Program-made: the position numbers and the translations under genes
In this document: positions 45,490-57,468 of the stretch, one piece after another
How positions within the stretch are numbered: position 1 is the first letter of the stretch
Layout of the letters: each line of letters begins with the position of its first letter
Notes under the pieces: generated by a model
What the model was told of the DNA's origin: nothing
What the model saw: the letters and a program-made list of their open reading frames with translations, nothing else
Databases searched by the model: none
NCBI RefSeq assembly: GCF_002994745.2
Contig: NC_037090.1
Location: 27,696,501 to 27,760,500, forward strand
Direction of reading: 5' to 3'
Length of the DNA stretch: 64,000 nt
Origin: Rosa chinensis
Taxonomy: Eukaryota; Streptophyta; Magnoliopsida; Rosales; Rosaceae

Positions 45490-46831
45490 TAGGAGAGGTC
45501 TGTCTCTCACACACACACACATACACAAGTTACTATATAAAATTTGGTGCCAGCCCGCGCCGGTTCAGTTGATTTACTTCTTAAGGTGTTTTTTGTTACA
45601 GGAGCCATTTGTGCTGGTGTATGATTTGATTTGCTTTGAGGTGGTGGATCAAAGTAAAACCAGATGCAGGGAGATGGTTTAAAAGACATTGGATTCATAT
45701 CCGTGAGATGTTTGCAGCCTGCACAATATAGAGTATGAAGATTGAGGAAAAATCATAGTTGTGATTGAGAATTTATTCCAAGTGTCTTACCCGTAGGTGA
45801 AGTAGCTTTGTTCCCATTACAGTACACTGCAGATAGGAAAGAAGGGATTTCAACAAACTATGCCTAGAGAAGGCAGTCGGTATAGCTTTATAGGTTCAGT
45901 AACACAAATTTTACCGTGTAATAGAGGGTGTTCTTATTGCAACATAATCACACATTTCTTTTGTAGCATGTTAATTTGCCTTGGGTTATTCTTTATTTAG
46001 AGCAGTAAAAATTTTGGATTTCCTTTGAATATATGTATTCATCTCTGGAATGATGGTCAAGATTGGTACATTCTTGTATACGTACTCCTCTTTGTGCCCC
46101 AAGTTCCGCTTCATTTTGATGAATTCTTGGCCAATTAAGGATAGCATCATGTGCAGTGATACGGGGATACCTAAACCAATTACCTTAATAAACCTTTTCT
46201 GGAACCCCGAGAACCCCAGCTGATATTACCATACCAAAACTCTTGATTGTTTCTTAATTGTTTGCGAAGTTAATTATGATTTTATGAGACAGAAACAAAA
46301 ACACGGATTTCTCAGTCTTCCTCCTCACGAGATAAACAAGCACACATACCTAGAGCTTGTGCGTTAAACCATTGTTATGTTTATCTGTAGCACCATTCAA
46401 TTGTCGATTTGTAACTCAGAATATACATCACAGGAGTGTGCACCACAACATGGCAAACCTCAAACCTAGAATTAAGACAGAATTATGGCGACTATCATAT
46501 GTGAAGCCCAAGAGTAATTCTTTACAATCAGAGCAGAACAACAATAATACAACTTAAACATAACAGAAATTTGGAGTTTGGGGATTTGTTTAGAGTCAAA
46601 CACATAACAAATTTAGAAACGTGATCGCACTAGGCCAACAAATGAATCAAACTACAATTTTTTACTGTAGTCTGGTTACCATGTTTGCTGTTGTGATAGA
46701 TTATGCCTTTCATTTCACCATCCATGCTTCAAAGTTAATGTCATTTGATTCTACACTTTCTGGAAAAAATACTAGGGTTTTGATAGTTTCATATAAATTC
46801 AGAAAGTAGAAATTACGTCTTTGAGCTGCAT
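45490..46831. other. Intergenic, no gene recognised
   Basis: Includes a short (CA)n at about 45509-45526. The 3' end is the probable 3' UTR side of the minus-strand gene at 46832. Confidence 0.45.
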
Positions 46832-48133
46832 TTAAGTGCTCATACAACATTTGATTGAAGCTCGAGCATTTCTGATCTTTCCCCTCCAGTCTTCTGAATG
46901 TTTCATTGCACTTCCTACAATGCCTAGAAATAGAACAAGTTTTTGCATTAGCAACATGCAGCATGTATTTATCCTGAAAACAGGAGGATACAAGGTCCGC
47001 AAGTTGACCAGATAACCAAGCTCAGAAGGAAGACTGAAGAAAATTGATCGAGTATTAATTAATAAATACAGCAAGTCTCTTCAAAATAGAAGATGAACTT
47101 CATGCTAATCAATCTAACAACCCAAAATATTAGGAAAAGCCCAAAATGCAATACATCAGAGACCCAGATCAAATCCATAAAACTGATTTAAGATTCAGTA
47201 GTAAGTAATTTCCAAAAGAAAAGCAAAGCTAAATGATTAAACTGTAATGAGTAAAGGGTTTCATAATCTGGTACTGCATATCACAAAAGTTCAAAACTTT
47301 AAGAGCCCAGATCGAGCAAACTTGAAAAAGAAATAGGGTCTAACCTCAAATATGTTCTTCAGCAGCTCATCCCAAAAAGACGAACAAAAAACAGAGATCA
47401 AATTTCAGATCAAACAAAAGGATGATCCATTTACATATTTGAAATGGGTTGTTCAAGCTCTACCTTCCTCCATTGTCAATTGAAACTGCTTGATCGCTAC
47501 TGGATTAGGAATACCCATCTTCTTTTCTATCAGTTCCCTTTGCAGATACTTAAACATAAAGAAAGACTGCAAATTTTAGTTCAACTACCGTAAACCCTAA
47601 ACAAATTGCAGAAGCATTTGAATTCCGTATTAATAAAATTCATAGACATCCCAAATTCAATCAATCTAATGCTTTCATACATCAATTCCATATATTCATC
47701 TCCACCACAAAATTACAGATTTAATTAATCTCAATATCCTAACAGAAACACATTCACAACTCAAAGGCTTGGAATTCTTACCTTGTACCATTTCTGCCGA
47801 GACAATAGTCTCAATGTCCTGCTGCTTCATGCAATCCTCCTTAGTTCCTCATCATCCCTTTAAAAATCAATCGAGATCAAGACCAGAAGCTCCCCTTTAC
47901 ATTTAAATTTCTCCTGTTTCCTCCAAGTACGAAATTCAAGAACAACAATCAAAAGAATTGAACATTAATAACTCCATTAGAGTGAAATTGAAACTCAGCC
48001 TATTAACGAATGAGAGGCTTGGGATGATGGGTTACCAGAATGAAGAGGATAATCTGGCTGCGTCCGCGGCGGCTCTGGTTGAAATAAGAAGTCGGGCCCT
48101 TGGTTTTGATAAAAGGAGAGGCACTGACTCCAT
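46832..48133 (-). CDS. Four-exon small protein with mitochondrial-type N-terminus (104 aa), unknown
   Basis: Minus-strand exons 48036-48133, 47782-47821, 47464-47548 and 46832-46923 join in one frame, all with GT donors and AG acceptors (315 bases, 105 codons). The N-terminus MESVPLLLSKPRARLLISTR is rich in Arg, Ser, Leu and Ala without acidic residues, as in a mitochondrial presequence. The body reads LSRQKWYKYLQRELIEKKMG, IPNPVAIKQFQLTMEE, then a basic tail ending NARASIKCCMST. Exon 2 could start three bases earlier (47824), adding one Ser. I do not recognise a family. The coherent splicing is the main evidence that it is real. Confidence 0.6.
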
Positions 48134-48700
48134 TCTTGGATGTACTGGAGCTCGATTCGACTTGGAGAAGGAAGACCGGAGAAACCCTGGGTCTAGGATA
48201 CTGGCGATGCAACGTGCTGGGTCCTTCGAGGTACGGCCGCTTCCTCTGCGCACGCTGATGGCGGGGTGTGTTCAGGAAATGGCCGAAACTTGATGAGAGC
48301 TAGGGAGCGGCGCAATCGCGACTTAAATGGTCCCGTGATGAGGCTGCCGGAGGAGGATGGCAGAGATCTTCTTGGGTTTTGATCGGAATTGGGTCCAGAA
48401 TCGATTGGCGGTGATGGTGGCGGTGGCGGTGTTGTGAATTGGTGGCAGGAAATGGTCGTCTCCGATGATGGCAGAGAGAAGTGGAAAGGAGAGAGGAGAG
48501 AATTAGGTGCGTGGCCAAAAGAGAGATTGCGGTAGAGTTTCTATAAATACCAGTGGACATAAAGGTAAAATTCGTCCGGTGGAGGGAAGGTATGAAAATT
48601 GCAAATTGAAAAACGCCGCCGTTTTAAATTTTTTTTTTTGGAGAAATTAATATCAACTTTTTTTTTTAATTCATTAATTACTCTTAAATAATGCACGTCA
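48134..48700. other. Promoter side of the minus-strand small gene
   Basis: A GC-rich stretch (48050-48480) with short frames on both strands gives way to T-runs near 48630 and 48655. Probably the 5' UTR and promoter of the 46832-48133 gene; no separate gene supported. Confidence 0.4.
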
Positions 48701-48712
48701 AATAGAAATTAG

Positions 48713-49385
48713 TAGGGGTGGGCGCAGTTCGGTTCGGTTTGAGGCCCAAACCGCAACCAAACCGCTTTTTTCGGTTGGCCCAATCCGCTTTTTTCGGTTG
48801 GCCCAATCCGCTTTTTTCGGTTGGCCCAATCCGCTTTTTTCAGTTGACCTATATATCAAACAGCAATCGCATTACAAAAGGGCTGAATCGATTATTTCGG
48901 TTACACCATTTTTCGGTGCAGTGCAGGTCGGTTTCGGTTTGGAGCGATTTATTAATTGCAACTAGAAAGAGAGGGTCAAAATCAGACTTATTTTTACATA
49001 ATAATTTCAATAATTTATAAATAAATTTTGAATGTATTTAGAGTCCACACAAATAGACAAATGTCACCCAAATATCAAGCAACTTGTAGAAAGAACATAG
49101 CAATTTATTACAAACTGAAAACCTAATCAAAAATGGATTTCTTATATATTGAAAACCAACATTTCCATCAATAGAGAAATAATAAATAAATAAAATGTAA
49201 TTAAAATAAATTCGGTGTGGGTCGGTTTATGATCCGAAACCGCAACCGAACCGCTTTTATACGGTTCGGTGCGGTGTGATCATAAAACGACACCGTTTTA
49301 GTTCAGTTCAGTGCGGTTGCTGAACCGTTTTTTCGGTGCGGTTCAGGTCGGTAACAGCATTTTTGGTACAAAATGCCCACCCCTA
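48713..49385. mobile_element. hAT-type MITE with 8-bp TSD
   Basis: Ends are TAGGGGTGGGCG and, complemented, TAGGGGTGGGCAT. GAAATTAG flanks both sides (48705-48712 and 49386-49393), an exact 8-bp duplication. The interior is rich in CGGTTCGGT/ACCGAACCG motifs in both orientations. No coding capacity. Confidence 0.88.
48762..48850. repeat. 23-bp minisatellite inside the MITE
   Basis: CCGCTTTTTTCGGTTGGCCC plus AAT is repeated almost perfectly three times, with a fourth diverged copy. Confidence 0.9.
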
Positions 49386-49569
49386 GAAATTAGACAATCC
49401 CTTGACTTCTCATTGCTTAGAGTTCCTCTGGTACAATCCAGAGTCACCAAAGCGGGCAGTTGTATTTATTCATGTAATACCAATTTATTACTAACGAAGT
49501 AACGATATAAATCAACAAACTAAAATTAAAGACATGGTACATCTAAATCCTTTTCAGCAATTTGAGTAT

Positions 49570-51430
49570 AACTTGTTTATTAGGGTTATTCAAAACTAAA
49601 ACCCTCCATGAGCAAAATGGGGGTGGAAATGGAATTTTAAAAAATGCACCGTTGGATGTTGTCCGCATACTAATATATGGTAGTGGTAGAAATTTCAGCA
49701 ATTTCCGCCTTCGGTTGGGTCTCTATCTACACGGTCAACTCGATACCCTAAATAGAACATAAAACAAATATGCTCGTAACCGGTCCTTAGCAATTCAATT
49801 TTTTCTATGTTTCAGCTCCCAGCCTCTCGTGGGTAGGAGATCTACTTATGGATGAAAAAATTCCGGGATGTTTGTCCTCGCACTCCCCTTAGGGAAGTTT
49901 GCTTGTACAAAGTGTTGACTGCTCCATTGGGTGTCTTATTCACGGCGGATCAGCCTAATTTTTTGACACAATACCTACCACTGTTGTATAAACATATGAG
50001 AATTTTCAGATTGATCAATTTCTATTTCAAAATTTTTGGATTGCATATATTCCATAGATACCTAGTAATGTAGTACAACTTGTTTATTAGGGTTGTCACC
50101 CTCCATGAGCAAAATGGGGGACGAAATGGAATTTTTAAAATTTCACCGTTGGATGTTGTCCGCATACAAATATATGGTAGTGGTAGAAATTTCAGCAATT
50201 TCTGCCTTCGGTTGGGTCTCGATCTACCCGGTCAACTCGATACCCTAAATAGATCATAAAACAAATATGCTCGTAACCGGTCCTTGGCAACTCAATTTTT
50301 TCAATCTTTCAGCTCCCACCCTCTCATGGGTAGGGGGTCTACTTATGGATGTAAAAATTCCGGGACGTTTGTCCTCGCATGGTGCCGCTCCCCTCAGGGG
50401 AGTTTGCTTGTGCAAAGCGTTGACCGCTCCGTTGGGTGCTTTATTCATGGTGGATTGACCTAATTTTTTGACACAATACCTCCCACTGTTGTATAAACAT
50501 ATGGAAATTTTCGGATTAATCGATTTCTATTTCAAAAATTTTGGATCGCACATAATCCATATATGCCTAGTAATGTAGTATAACTTTGTTAGGGATGTTA
50601 CCATCCATGAGCAAAATGGGGAACGAAATGGAATTTTTAAAATTTCACTGTTGGATGTTGTCCGCATACGAATATATGGTAGAGGTAGAAATTTCAGTGA
50701 TTTCCGCCTTTGGTTGGGTCTCAATCTACCCGGTCAACTCCAGATCCTAAATAGAACATAAAATGAATATGCTCGTAACCGGTTCTTGGCAATTCAATTT
50801 TTTTCGATATTTCTGCTCCCACCCACTCGTGGGTAGGGAGTCTACTTAAAGATGTAAAAGTTCCGGGACGTTTGTCCTCGCATGGTGCCGATCCCCTTAG
50901 GGGAGTTTGCTTGTGCAAACCGTTGACCGATCCGTTGGGTGCCTTATGCACGGCGGATCGGCCTAATTTTTTGACACAATACCTATTACTGTTGTATAAA
51001 CATATGAAAATTTTTGGATTGATTGATTTCTATTTCAAAATTTTTGGATCGCACATAATCCATATATGCCTAGTAATGTAGTATAACTTGTTTATTAGGG
51101 ATGTTACCCTCCATGAGCAAAATGGGGAATGAAATGGAATTTTTAAAATTTGACTGTTGGATGTTGTCCGCATACGAATATATGGTAGTGGTAGAAATTT
51201 CAGCGATTTCCGCCTTCAGTTGGGTCTCGATCTACCCAGTCAACTCGATACCCTAAAAAGAACATAAAACAAATATGCTCATAACCGGTCCTTGGTAATT
51301 CACTTTTTTTGATATTTCAGCGCCCACACTCTCGTGAGTAGGGGGTCTACCAACCGCTGTAAATATTCCTAGATGTTTATCTGCACATGGTGCCTCTCTC
51401 CTTAGGGTAGTTTGCTTTTATAAAGCGTTG
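49570..51430. repeat. Tandem array, 3.7 copies of a unit of about 505 bp
   Basis: Units start at 49570, 50077, 50582 and 51085 (periods 507, 505, 503), each beginning AACTT(G)TTTATTAGGG or a variant. The last is cut at about 51430. Shared blocks include GTTGGATGTTGTCCGCATAC, GGTAGTGGTAGAAATTTCAG and TCGTGGGTAGGGGGTCTACT. Short frames recur in each copy but carry stops and do not look like proteins. This is a satellite-like array or the repeat core of a larger element. Confidence 0.93.
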
Positions 51431-51998
51431 ACTCATAGTAAAAATATTAATGGCTTTCGGCTTCATTTCAAAATCAATCCACTCAATCAACCATAATAAC
51501 TTCAATGTAACTAACAAAAAAACTCAAGTTTCCAATCTATCTGGACCTTGTTCATGACCATCTCGCATAAGCTCTAGCTTTGACTTATATACAAAATCTG
51601 GAAAAAATTATTCCTACAACCGTTCAATGTCCACTTAGAGAGCTTAATTTCATAATTTTTCCATTTTTTTAGTCATTTTAATTTTATGTCATGGACAAAT
51701 TTGAGATAACAAAGTGTAGTTTATTAAAATAAATTATCACAAGACCATTCATAAAAAAAAAAATTCAAAATAAGTAAAAACAAAAAAACCCAAGCCCATG
51801 GCAAACGCCCAGGCCCAAGTACCACCAAGTCCAGGCCCATTTTGAGTTTGCGTCCTTGCAGGAACCATCGAAACTGACGATGGCCACCAATCCTCGACCC
51901 AACCACCACCTTCAACCAACTCCGATCCAAGCTTCACCTCACCGCAAGTATCTGGATACCGTTAACCACGAAACCTTGCCCACGAACAATATCACATA
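51431..51998. other. Spacer between the tandem array and the small membrane-protein gene
   Basis: No gene recognised; the 3' UTR of the minus-strand gene at 51999 would fall here. Confidence 0.4.
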
Positions 51999-52962
51999 TT
52001 ATACAATGAGTATTATGGCTATCAAGACACCAACTGTACAAACCGAAGCCTGCAACAACAATCACAACGTTTGTGATCAGTGATAGGGTGATGGGGAGCA
52101 CAATCTTCATCACTACAAAGTAGTTTAGGTATATGTACATAGTTCAACACGTAAAGAGATATTTCACTAATGAACAACATGGTTATCAGCCAAACAGGAA
52201 GCATAAGAATAAGGCCAGTCCTTAAGACGTACAGTGAGTGATGCTACATGGTGCTTCAGCTAATTAAAGTATGCCAGCCTCACACACTGAAGATGTGAAT
52301 TACAGAAGGGTCTTTCTTATCACTTATGACCATGGATGTAGAAACATAAGCAGGGGAAGCCAAGTTGGATCGCACTCACATGCAAAACTAACCAAAATAT
52401 TGTAGACAAAAGGAAGAATTGAAAAGGGAGGTTACATCAGAACAGTTATAACTGTTAAATCCATAACAGAATGCAACTTAATTTTGGGTTCTATTTTCAG
52501 AATACAACACATACAAACCAAAATCAAACACACACCTCTTTCCCTGCTAAAAGCTATCCCCCAAACTCAATCTAAATCTTCGGAAACAAACCCAAACTCT
52601 TCCCCCGAAGTCCACCACAATATTGAATCCCTCCTCTTCTCTTTCCCACCCCTAGCAACCTACAATTTGCCCACGAACAAATTTTTCCAGATATCCCCAA
52701 TCCTATATCAACTAATCTTGTTTACCATTGCAACTCAAAAACCCAATTGACCCAATTCGAAAACCAATCAAAGAACTCAAATTCAAGGTAAAAATCAATC
52801 AAATTTAAGATAGGTACAGGGTACCTCAGTTTTTGTGACAGTGTGAACAGATTTCTGCTTGGAATCAGCTCCATGCTTGGTTGATGACCTCCCAATCTTG
52901 TGTTTTTGTGAATCCAATCTTGGTTTTTCGGCAGAGGCGAGAAAAGGATTAAGCAATCCCAT
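51999..52962 (-). CDS. Two-exon tail-anchored small protein (62 aa), unknown
   Basis: Exon 1 is 52825-52962: ATG, then GLLNPFLASAEKPRLDSQ and a Lys/Ser-rich stretch to VTKTE, GT donor at 52824. Exon 2 is 51999-52049, after the pyrimidine-rich acceptor TTGTTGTTGCAG, reading ASVCTVGVLIAIILIV then TAA. The join is phase 0 across a 775-base intron. The product would be a charged cytosolic segment with one C-terminal hydrophobic helix, a tail-anchor layout. I do not recognise a family. Plus-strand frames over exon 2 are shadows. Confidence 0.5.
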
Positions 52963-53776
52963 GATCGGTGATATGGCTTTGGGGAGCGTACTAGAGGGAG
53001 GTACCTCGACTCCTTCCTACCTCAGTGAACTGAGGCCATTTACTCCCTCGTTTCTACCTCAATGATAGAGCTGAATTTTCGGCTTTGGGGACCTTGGTTT
53101 TGAAGTCCAGTGGCTACAGGAGAGAGAAGTGATTTGGGGTCTGAGAAGAGGGGTTTGGAGAGGAAAGGATGGAATGAACTCCAATTCGATTGTGGTGGAT
53201 GACGAGGAAGGCTGTAAAACATTTTTACTCTAACGGCACCGTCAACTATGAAATTACGTTGAACCCTACGTTGATCCATTTTTTGGCTCTCCTCGCGCCA
53301 CGTCAACCCTCACCAGTGGCTGTAAATTGCAGCCTGTGTATTCCAGCCTCCTCCTTAAGGGTTTATTGCTTCTTATCATTAAATCTATTGAGGATCAATT
53401 TTATCCCCGTAGTGTTGAATTCAAAGTGGGGGAATCACTTATTACAACATTATATGTTTTCTTTTCTTATATATGATCATATGCATTTTGAGTTAAATTC
53501 AATGTTCTAGAATATATTCAAGAATAGAGTATGCTTTATGTTATGAGTTCTGACAGTCAATTAAAAATTACAGCCTAGCTACATATATGACAGATGAGGA
53601 GGTTCTCAAAGGGGTTATATACCCTTCAATATCTAGGTACATATTCAATAGTCGTTATTTCATTGTGTCCTTTCCCTGAATTTATCCCTTCTTGAAATGA
53701 AAGGATTTGTACTTAGAGGTACTGTTCATGTCATTCAACTGATTTGATTCATATTTGCAGCATATGAAATATTATA
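52963..53776. other. Promoter side of the tail-anchored gene and spacer
   Basis: A GC-richer block at 52963-53300 fits a 5' UTR/promoter on the minus strand. The rest is A/T-rich with no gene recognised. Confidence 0.4.
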
Positions 53777-53882
53777 ACAGAGAAGGTGGCTGTGGCTGTA
53801 ATAAAAGAAGCCGTAGATGAGGATCTAGCAGAAGGGTACTATGAAATTAATGGACGCCCGAGAGCCCCGAAAACTCAATTAG
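53777..53882 (+). pseudogene. Exon fragment resembling NAD-malic enzyme C-terminal region
   Basis: After an AG acceptor, the frame reads EKVAVAVIKEAVDEDLAEGY and EINGRPRAPKTQL, with a GT donor at 53883. The first 20 residues resemble the A.AVIKEA.EEDLAEGY stretch near the end of plant mitochondrial NAD-malic enzyme. The tail diverges. A stop lies just upstream in frame, and no other malic enzyme exon is present. Confidence 0.4.
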
Positions 53883-54091
53883 GTATGCTTGAGCATCATT
53901 GACCAAGAACCCTTTTTTGCAATAGCATTGTCATATCAATGTTTAATATATAAAGCTATGTCATGACATTTTGAAACCAATTTGTAAACTTCCAACCTAT
54001 ATCCTTTTCCTACAGCAATGTCTATTTCCTTCCGGTAAGTAACTAAGATAGTTTCAAAGTATCTAATCGTTTCTTTCACAATGTCTTCCAG

Positions 54092-54215
54092 GTCATCGGT
54101 TTATTGTCTTGTGCCAGGAGAGGTTGGGTGAATGTTGATGTGGATAAATTTTCATGTGAATCATGCGGAGCATACCTTATTTTTACTTTGTTGCCGAGGT
54201 GGACTCTTGACGAAG
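54092..54215 (+). pseudogene. C3HC zinc-finger (NIPA/ILP1-like) exon fragment
   Basis: An exon with CAG acceptor (54089-54091) and GT donor (54216) reads VIGLLSCARRGWVNVDVDKF then SCESCGAYLIFTLLPRWTLD. CARRGW.NVD...CE.CGA.L is the signature of the C3HC zinc finger of nuclear NIPA-like proteins. The later finger ligands and the rest of the gene are not found up to the element at 54507 or just beyond it. It is an isolated fragment, or one exon of a gene disrupted here. Confidence 0.65.
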
Positions 54216-54506
54216 GTTAGCTATTCCAACCTTATGGGATATCAATAAAACTTTTTAAGTAAAAAGCTTTTATAACATATATTTCATTATCCTTAATGGT
54301 CTCCTTTTTAGAGGAAAATTAATACATAACAGATATGTATGTTTTGTTGAAAGAGGTAAGAAGTAATTTGGCCATCTTTTAATGCTTTTTGATAAGTTAG
54401 TGGATTTTGTAAGCCTAGGGATATTGAATTATGAATTGATTGGTGATGGTGATGGGAGGTAAAATGCAATTAGCTTGAATATTGATGCCGGTTGGCATAA
54501 AACTAA

Positions 54507-56157
54507 GGAAAAAAAAAATGCAAACAGTACCCGACCTTTGGCCCATTAGTAACTTTAGTACCTGACAAAAAAAATATATTACTTTGGTACCTGAAGTTAG
54601 GACCCCGACCCAACATTAGTACCTAGAACACTGTTGGCCGTTACGACATTAGCCAGGTGGCAAACTTTGAGGGGTATTTTCGTCTCTTCACTCAATCTCT
54701 TCTTCTTCCTCTCGCTTTCTTCGTCTTCTTCTTCCTCCCAACTCTCCTTATTTCTCTCAATCTCTTCTTCTTCCTTAGGCTCAGATTTCCAATCCATAGG
54801 TGGCAAACTCTCATCCACAACGGGTACATAGTCGGAATATTTCCCTGCTTCTCCTTCCTCGGCGAGTACATAGCAGCTCGAATCCCGAGAGTTTCTGAAT
54901 ATCGAAACCCGGAATACAAGTATGGGATATTACCAAGAAAATGGGGATTCAATAGAAGGAACATACATCATAGTCAAGCTAGTCTTGTGGAGGCTCAAAA
55001 GTGTAGAACAAGCCCGAACTGCCCTTCAAAGCATCAATTATGCTCTGGTAATCAAATGGGTCTAAATGGAAAATCTTCAGGCTCTTGTTATTCTCACACG
55101 AAACTGAACCCAACTTGGATATGAAGAAGACGTGGCAACTCCCCTCTCTGTTTCTCTCACTTTAACCCCTAATCCTCTCTCCCCATTCGTCATCTTCACC
55201 GCCATGAGAAGAAGATGAAAATGAACCAAACCTCAGACTTTCTTCTTTGCCAATCTTCCAGAGTCCCTCTGATATGTTTGTTCAACCCAGAAAAAGGAAG
55301 GAAAAAAAATCAGAAATGTTTTATGTGAGCAAAGCAACAAAGATCTTCATCTTTGTGGTGACAGTGCTTGTGGTTGTTGGCCTCGTCTTAGGTTCGGGAT
55401 TCTCCGCCATGGCCTCAACCATCAAACAACAAATCTAAATTGTAGCTCTTAACCCAAAAACAGAAAAGACCAAAATCAAATTTAGGCAACAGAGACAACT
55501 TAACCAAAATTTGAACCACAAACACAAAACCCAATTGGGAAAACTCCCAACCCAACCACAATAATCCTCTTCGGGTTCAAAATAGCAAGAAAAGTCTTCT
55601 TCTTCCTCCTCTTCCACCTCAAATTCGTCATATTTTTCTGGCAAAGGACTGCTAATTGCAATTGGAGAAGGATTGGGTCTTGGAGAAAGCTCTAAGAAAT
55701 CAAAAGAAGAAGAGAGCGTGAGGAAGAAGAAGAAATCAGAAGCACAGATCGGAAAAGAAAGCATTGGCCTATCTTCCGATTTCAAACCCATAATCTCCGA
55801 CCCGCCATCGTCGCACCCTTCATCTTTCACCTTCTTCCGCCTCCTCTGCCGCTTCTTCTTACTCCTCTTTCTTCCCTTCTTCTACTTCCACGTCTCTCAC
55901 CCCCAGTCAAATTCTGTTGTGATGAAGAGAAAATTCTATTGTGAACCAGTGGAGGAAAAAAAAAAATTAGAGACTCAAATTACCCATTTACCCTTTATTA
56001 TATGTCATCTGGTTAACGTCGTAACGACCAATAGTGTTCTAGGTACTAATGTTGGGTCGGGGTCCGAACTTCAGGTACCAAAGTGATATTTTTTTTTGTC
56101 AGGTACTAAAGTTACTAATGGGCCGAAGGTCGGGTACTGTTTGCATTTTTTTTTCCC
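54507..56157. mobile_element. Mutator-like (Pack-MULE-type) element, 9-bp TSD, long TIRs
   Basis: Inverted repeats of about 150 bases (54507-54661 and 55990-56157) share AACAGTACCCGACCTT, GGTACTAAAGTTACTAATGG and GACCCCGACCCAACATTAGT in opposite orientation. TAAAACTAA flanks both ends (54498-54506 and 56158-56166), a 9-bp Mutator-type TSD. The interior has no transposase but contains gene-like pieces on both strands: SEYRNPEYKYGILPRKWGF at about 54890-54960, a hydrophobic helix with VTVLVVVGLVLGSGF at about 55350-55410, and a Pro/Glu-rich minus-strand frame at 55435-55830. This is what a gene-capturing Pack-MULE looks like; the source genes are not identified. Confidence 0.82.
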
Positions 56158-56166
56158 TAAAACTAA

Positions 56167-57468
56167 ATGAGTGTCAGTACTTTAACTTTCAAGTAGAGCT
56201 TCATTTAGGATGTTGGAATCTTTCTTCTCATTATTTATATGAATTAATGGTTGATGATAAGAGAGTACACTGCTATATGAGACTGCATTTTGTGTAAAGT
56301 TTATTTTTAAAAGTTTTTGAAACAATGGAGAAAAGCTCCATAGTCAGCACAGCTTCACCAAAAGGGCATGCATGGAAAAATCCTTCCTAGCCATCTGACA
56401 ATTATTTTTTTCTACCCCCTTAATCTTTTATGACCAATTTTCTTTTCTCTGCCCCCTTAACTTTTGATGACCAGCTCTAGGATTAGTTAAACTTGGCAAT
56501 GGTGAAATATGTCAGAAACATTGGTGAGATGCAATTTCACAAGCATAATGAGAACCATTTGATTTGGGATGCTGTACAGTGGTCTGGTAAGAATAGATAT
56601 ATTGTCTCTACTGCTTTTGTTCCTGGAAAGTTCAAATGGATATTGCACTATCTTCTTAGTACAAAAGGATAGCAAATGGATTCTTTGTGAACTGCTTCTG
56701 TATATTTGTTGGGGTATTGAACTTTTCTTTACTGCAGGCTGTGGCTGGTGGAGTCACTAACAAACCAAAAGAGCAGATTGTAGGGATTCTTTGAGTCCAT
56801 ATATATTGGGAAATCAAGCATGGAACACAGAGCAATATATATACTTTTCCATTTTGTATAGCTTATGAAATTGGAAGACTTGGTTCAATTAAATGTTTCA
56901 ATGCTTATAGAATTGTATATGGTGAATCAATTGAAGTTTGTTTGATGTATCAAAGTTGCTTTTAGCATAAATATAAAATTATTGTTCACTGGAAATAATC
57001 TCTAGCATTGATTTTGTACAATTTCAGCCATGATAGAATTTATATATAATAATCATAATTAATCTCATACAACACAATACAAAATAATGTGTTGTATATC
57101 TGTAAAAGAGCTCAATATTAATGCTTCTCCTACAACAGTCACTTGTTACCCAATTTGATTACAATATTCATATCATAGCTAACCAAATATAGTTGTTGTG
57201 TGAACTAATGACCAACAACAAAAGAAAACAAAATTCTGTATTGTGAGATTCATAACACACAATAGAAATAAAATCTTCTTTGTTGTCTGAGTGAATTAAC
57301 AAATAAGGGAGATAATTTCACTTTAGTTGTGTGTTACTTATCTCAGACAACAAAAAAAAATTATAGCTGTTGTATGTTATTGATTACATGCATTTCTATG
57401 CATATAATTATGTCTAAAATACTAGAAATAAGTCAATCATTATGTAATTAATCCATTTGTATTCATAT
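56167..57468. other. A/T-rich intergenic with TTGTTGTCTGAG-type repeat debris
   Basis: From about 57020 to 57420 motifs such as TTGTTGTCTGAGTGAA and ATCTCAGACAACA appear in both orientations, like those in the CACTA-like element at 63174. Possibly a relic of the same family. No gene recognised. Confidence 0.4.

Noticed and set aside
47340..47400. Exon-like FWDELLKNIFE on the minus strand within the 46832-48133 gene
   Set aside because: No AG acceptor precedes it in a usable position, and the surrounding exons splice correctly without it.
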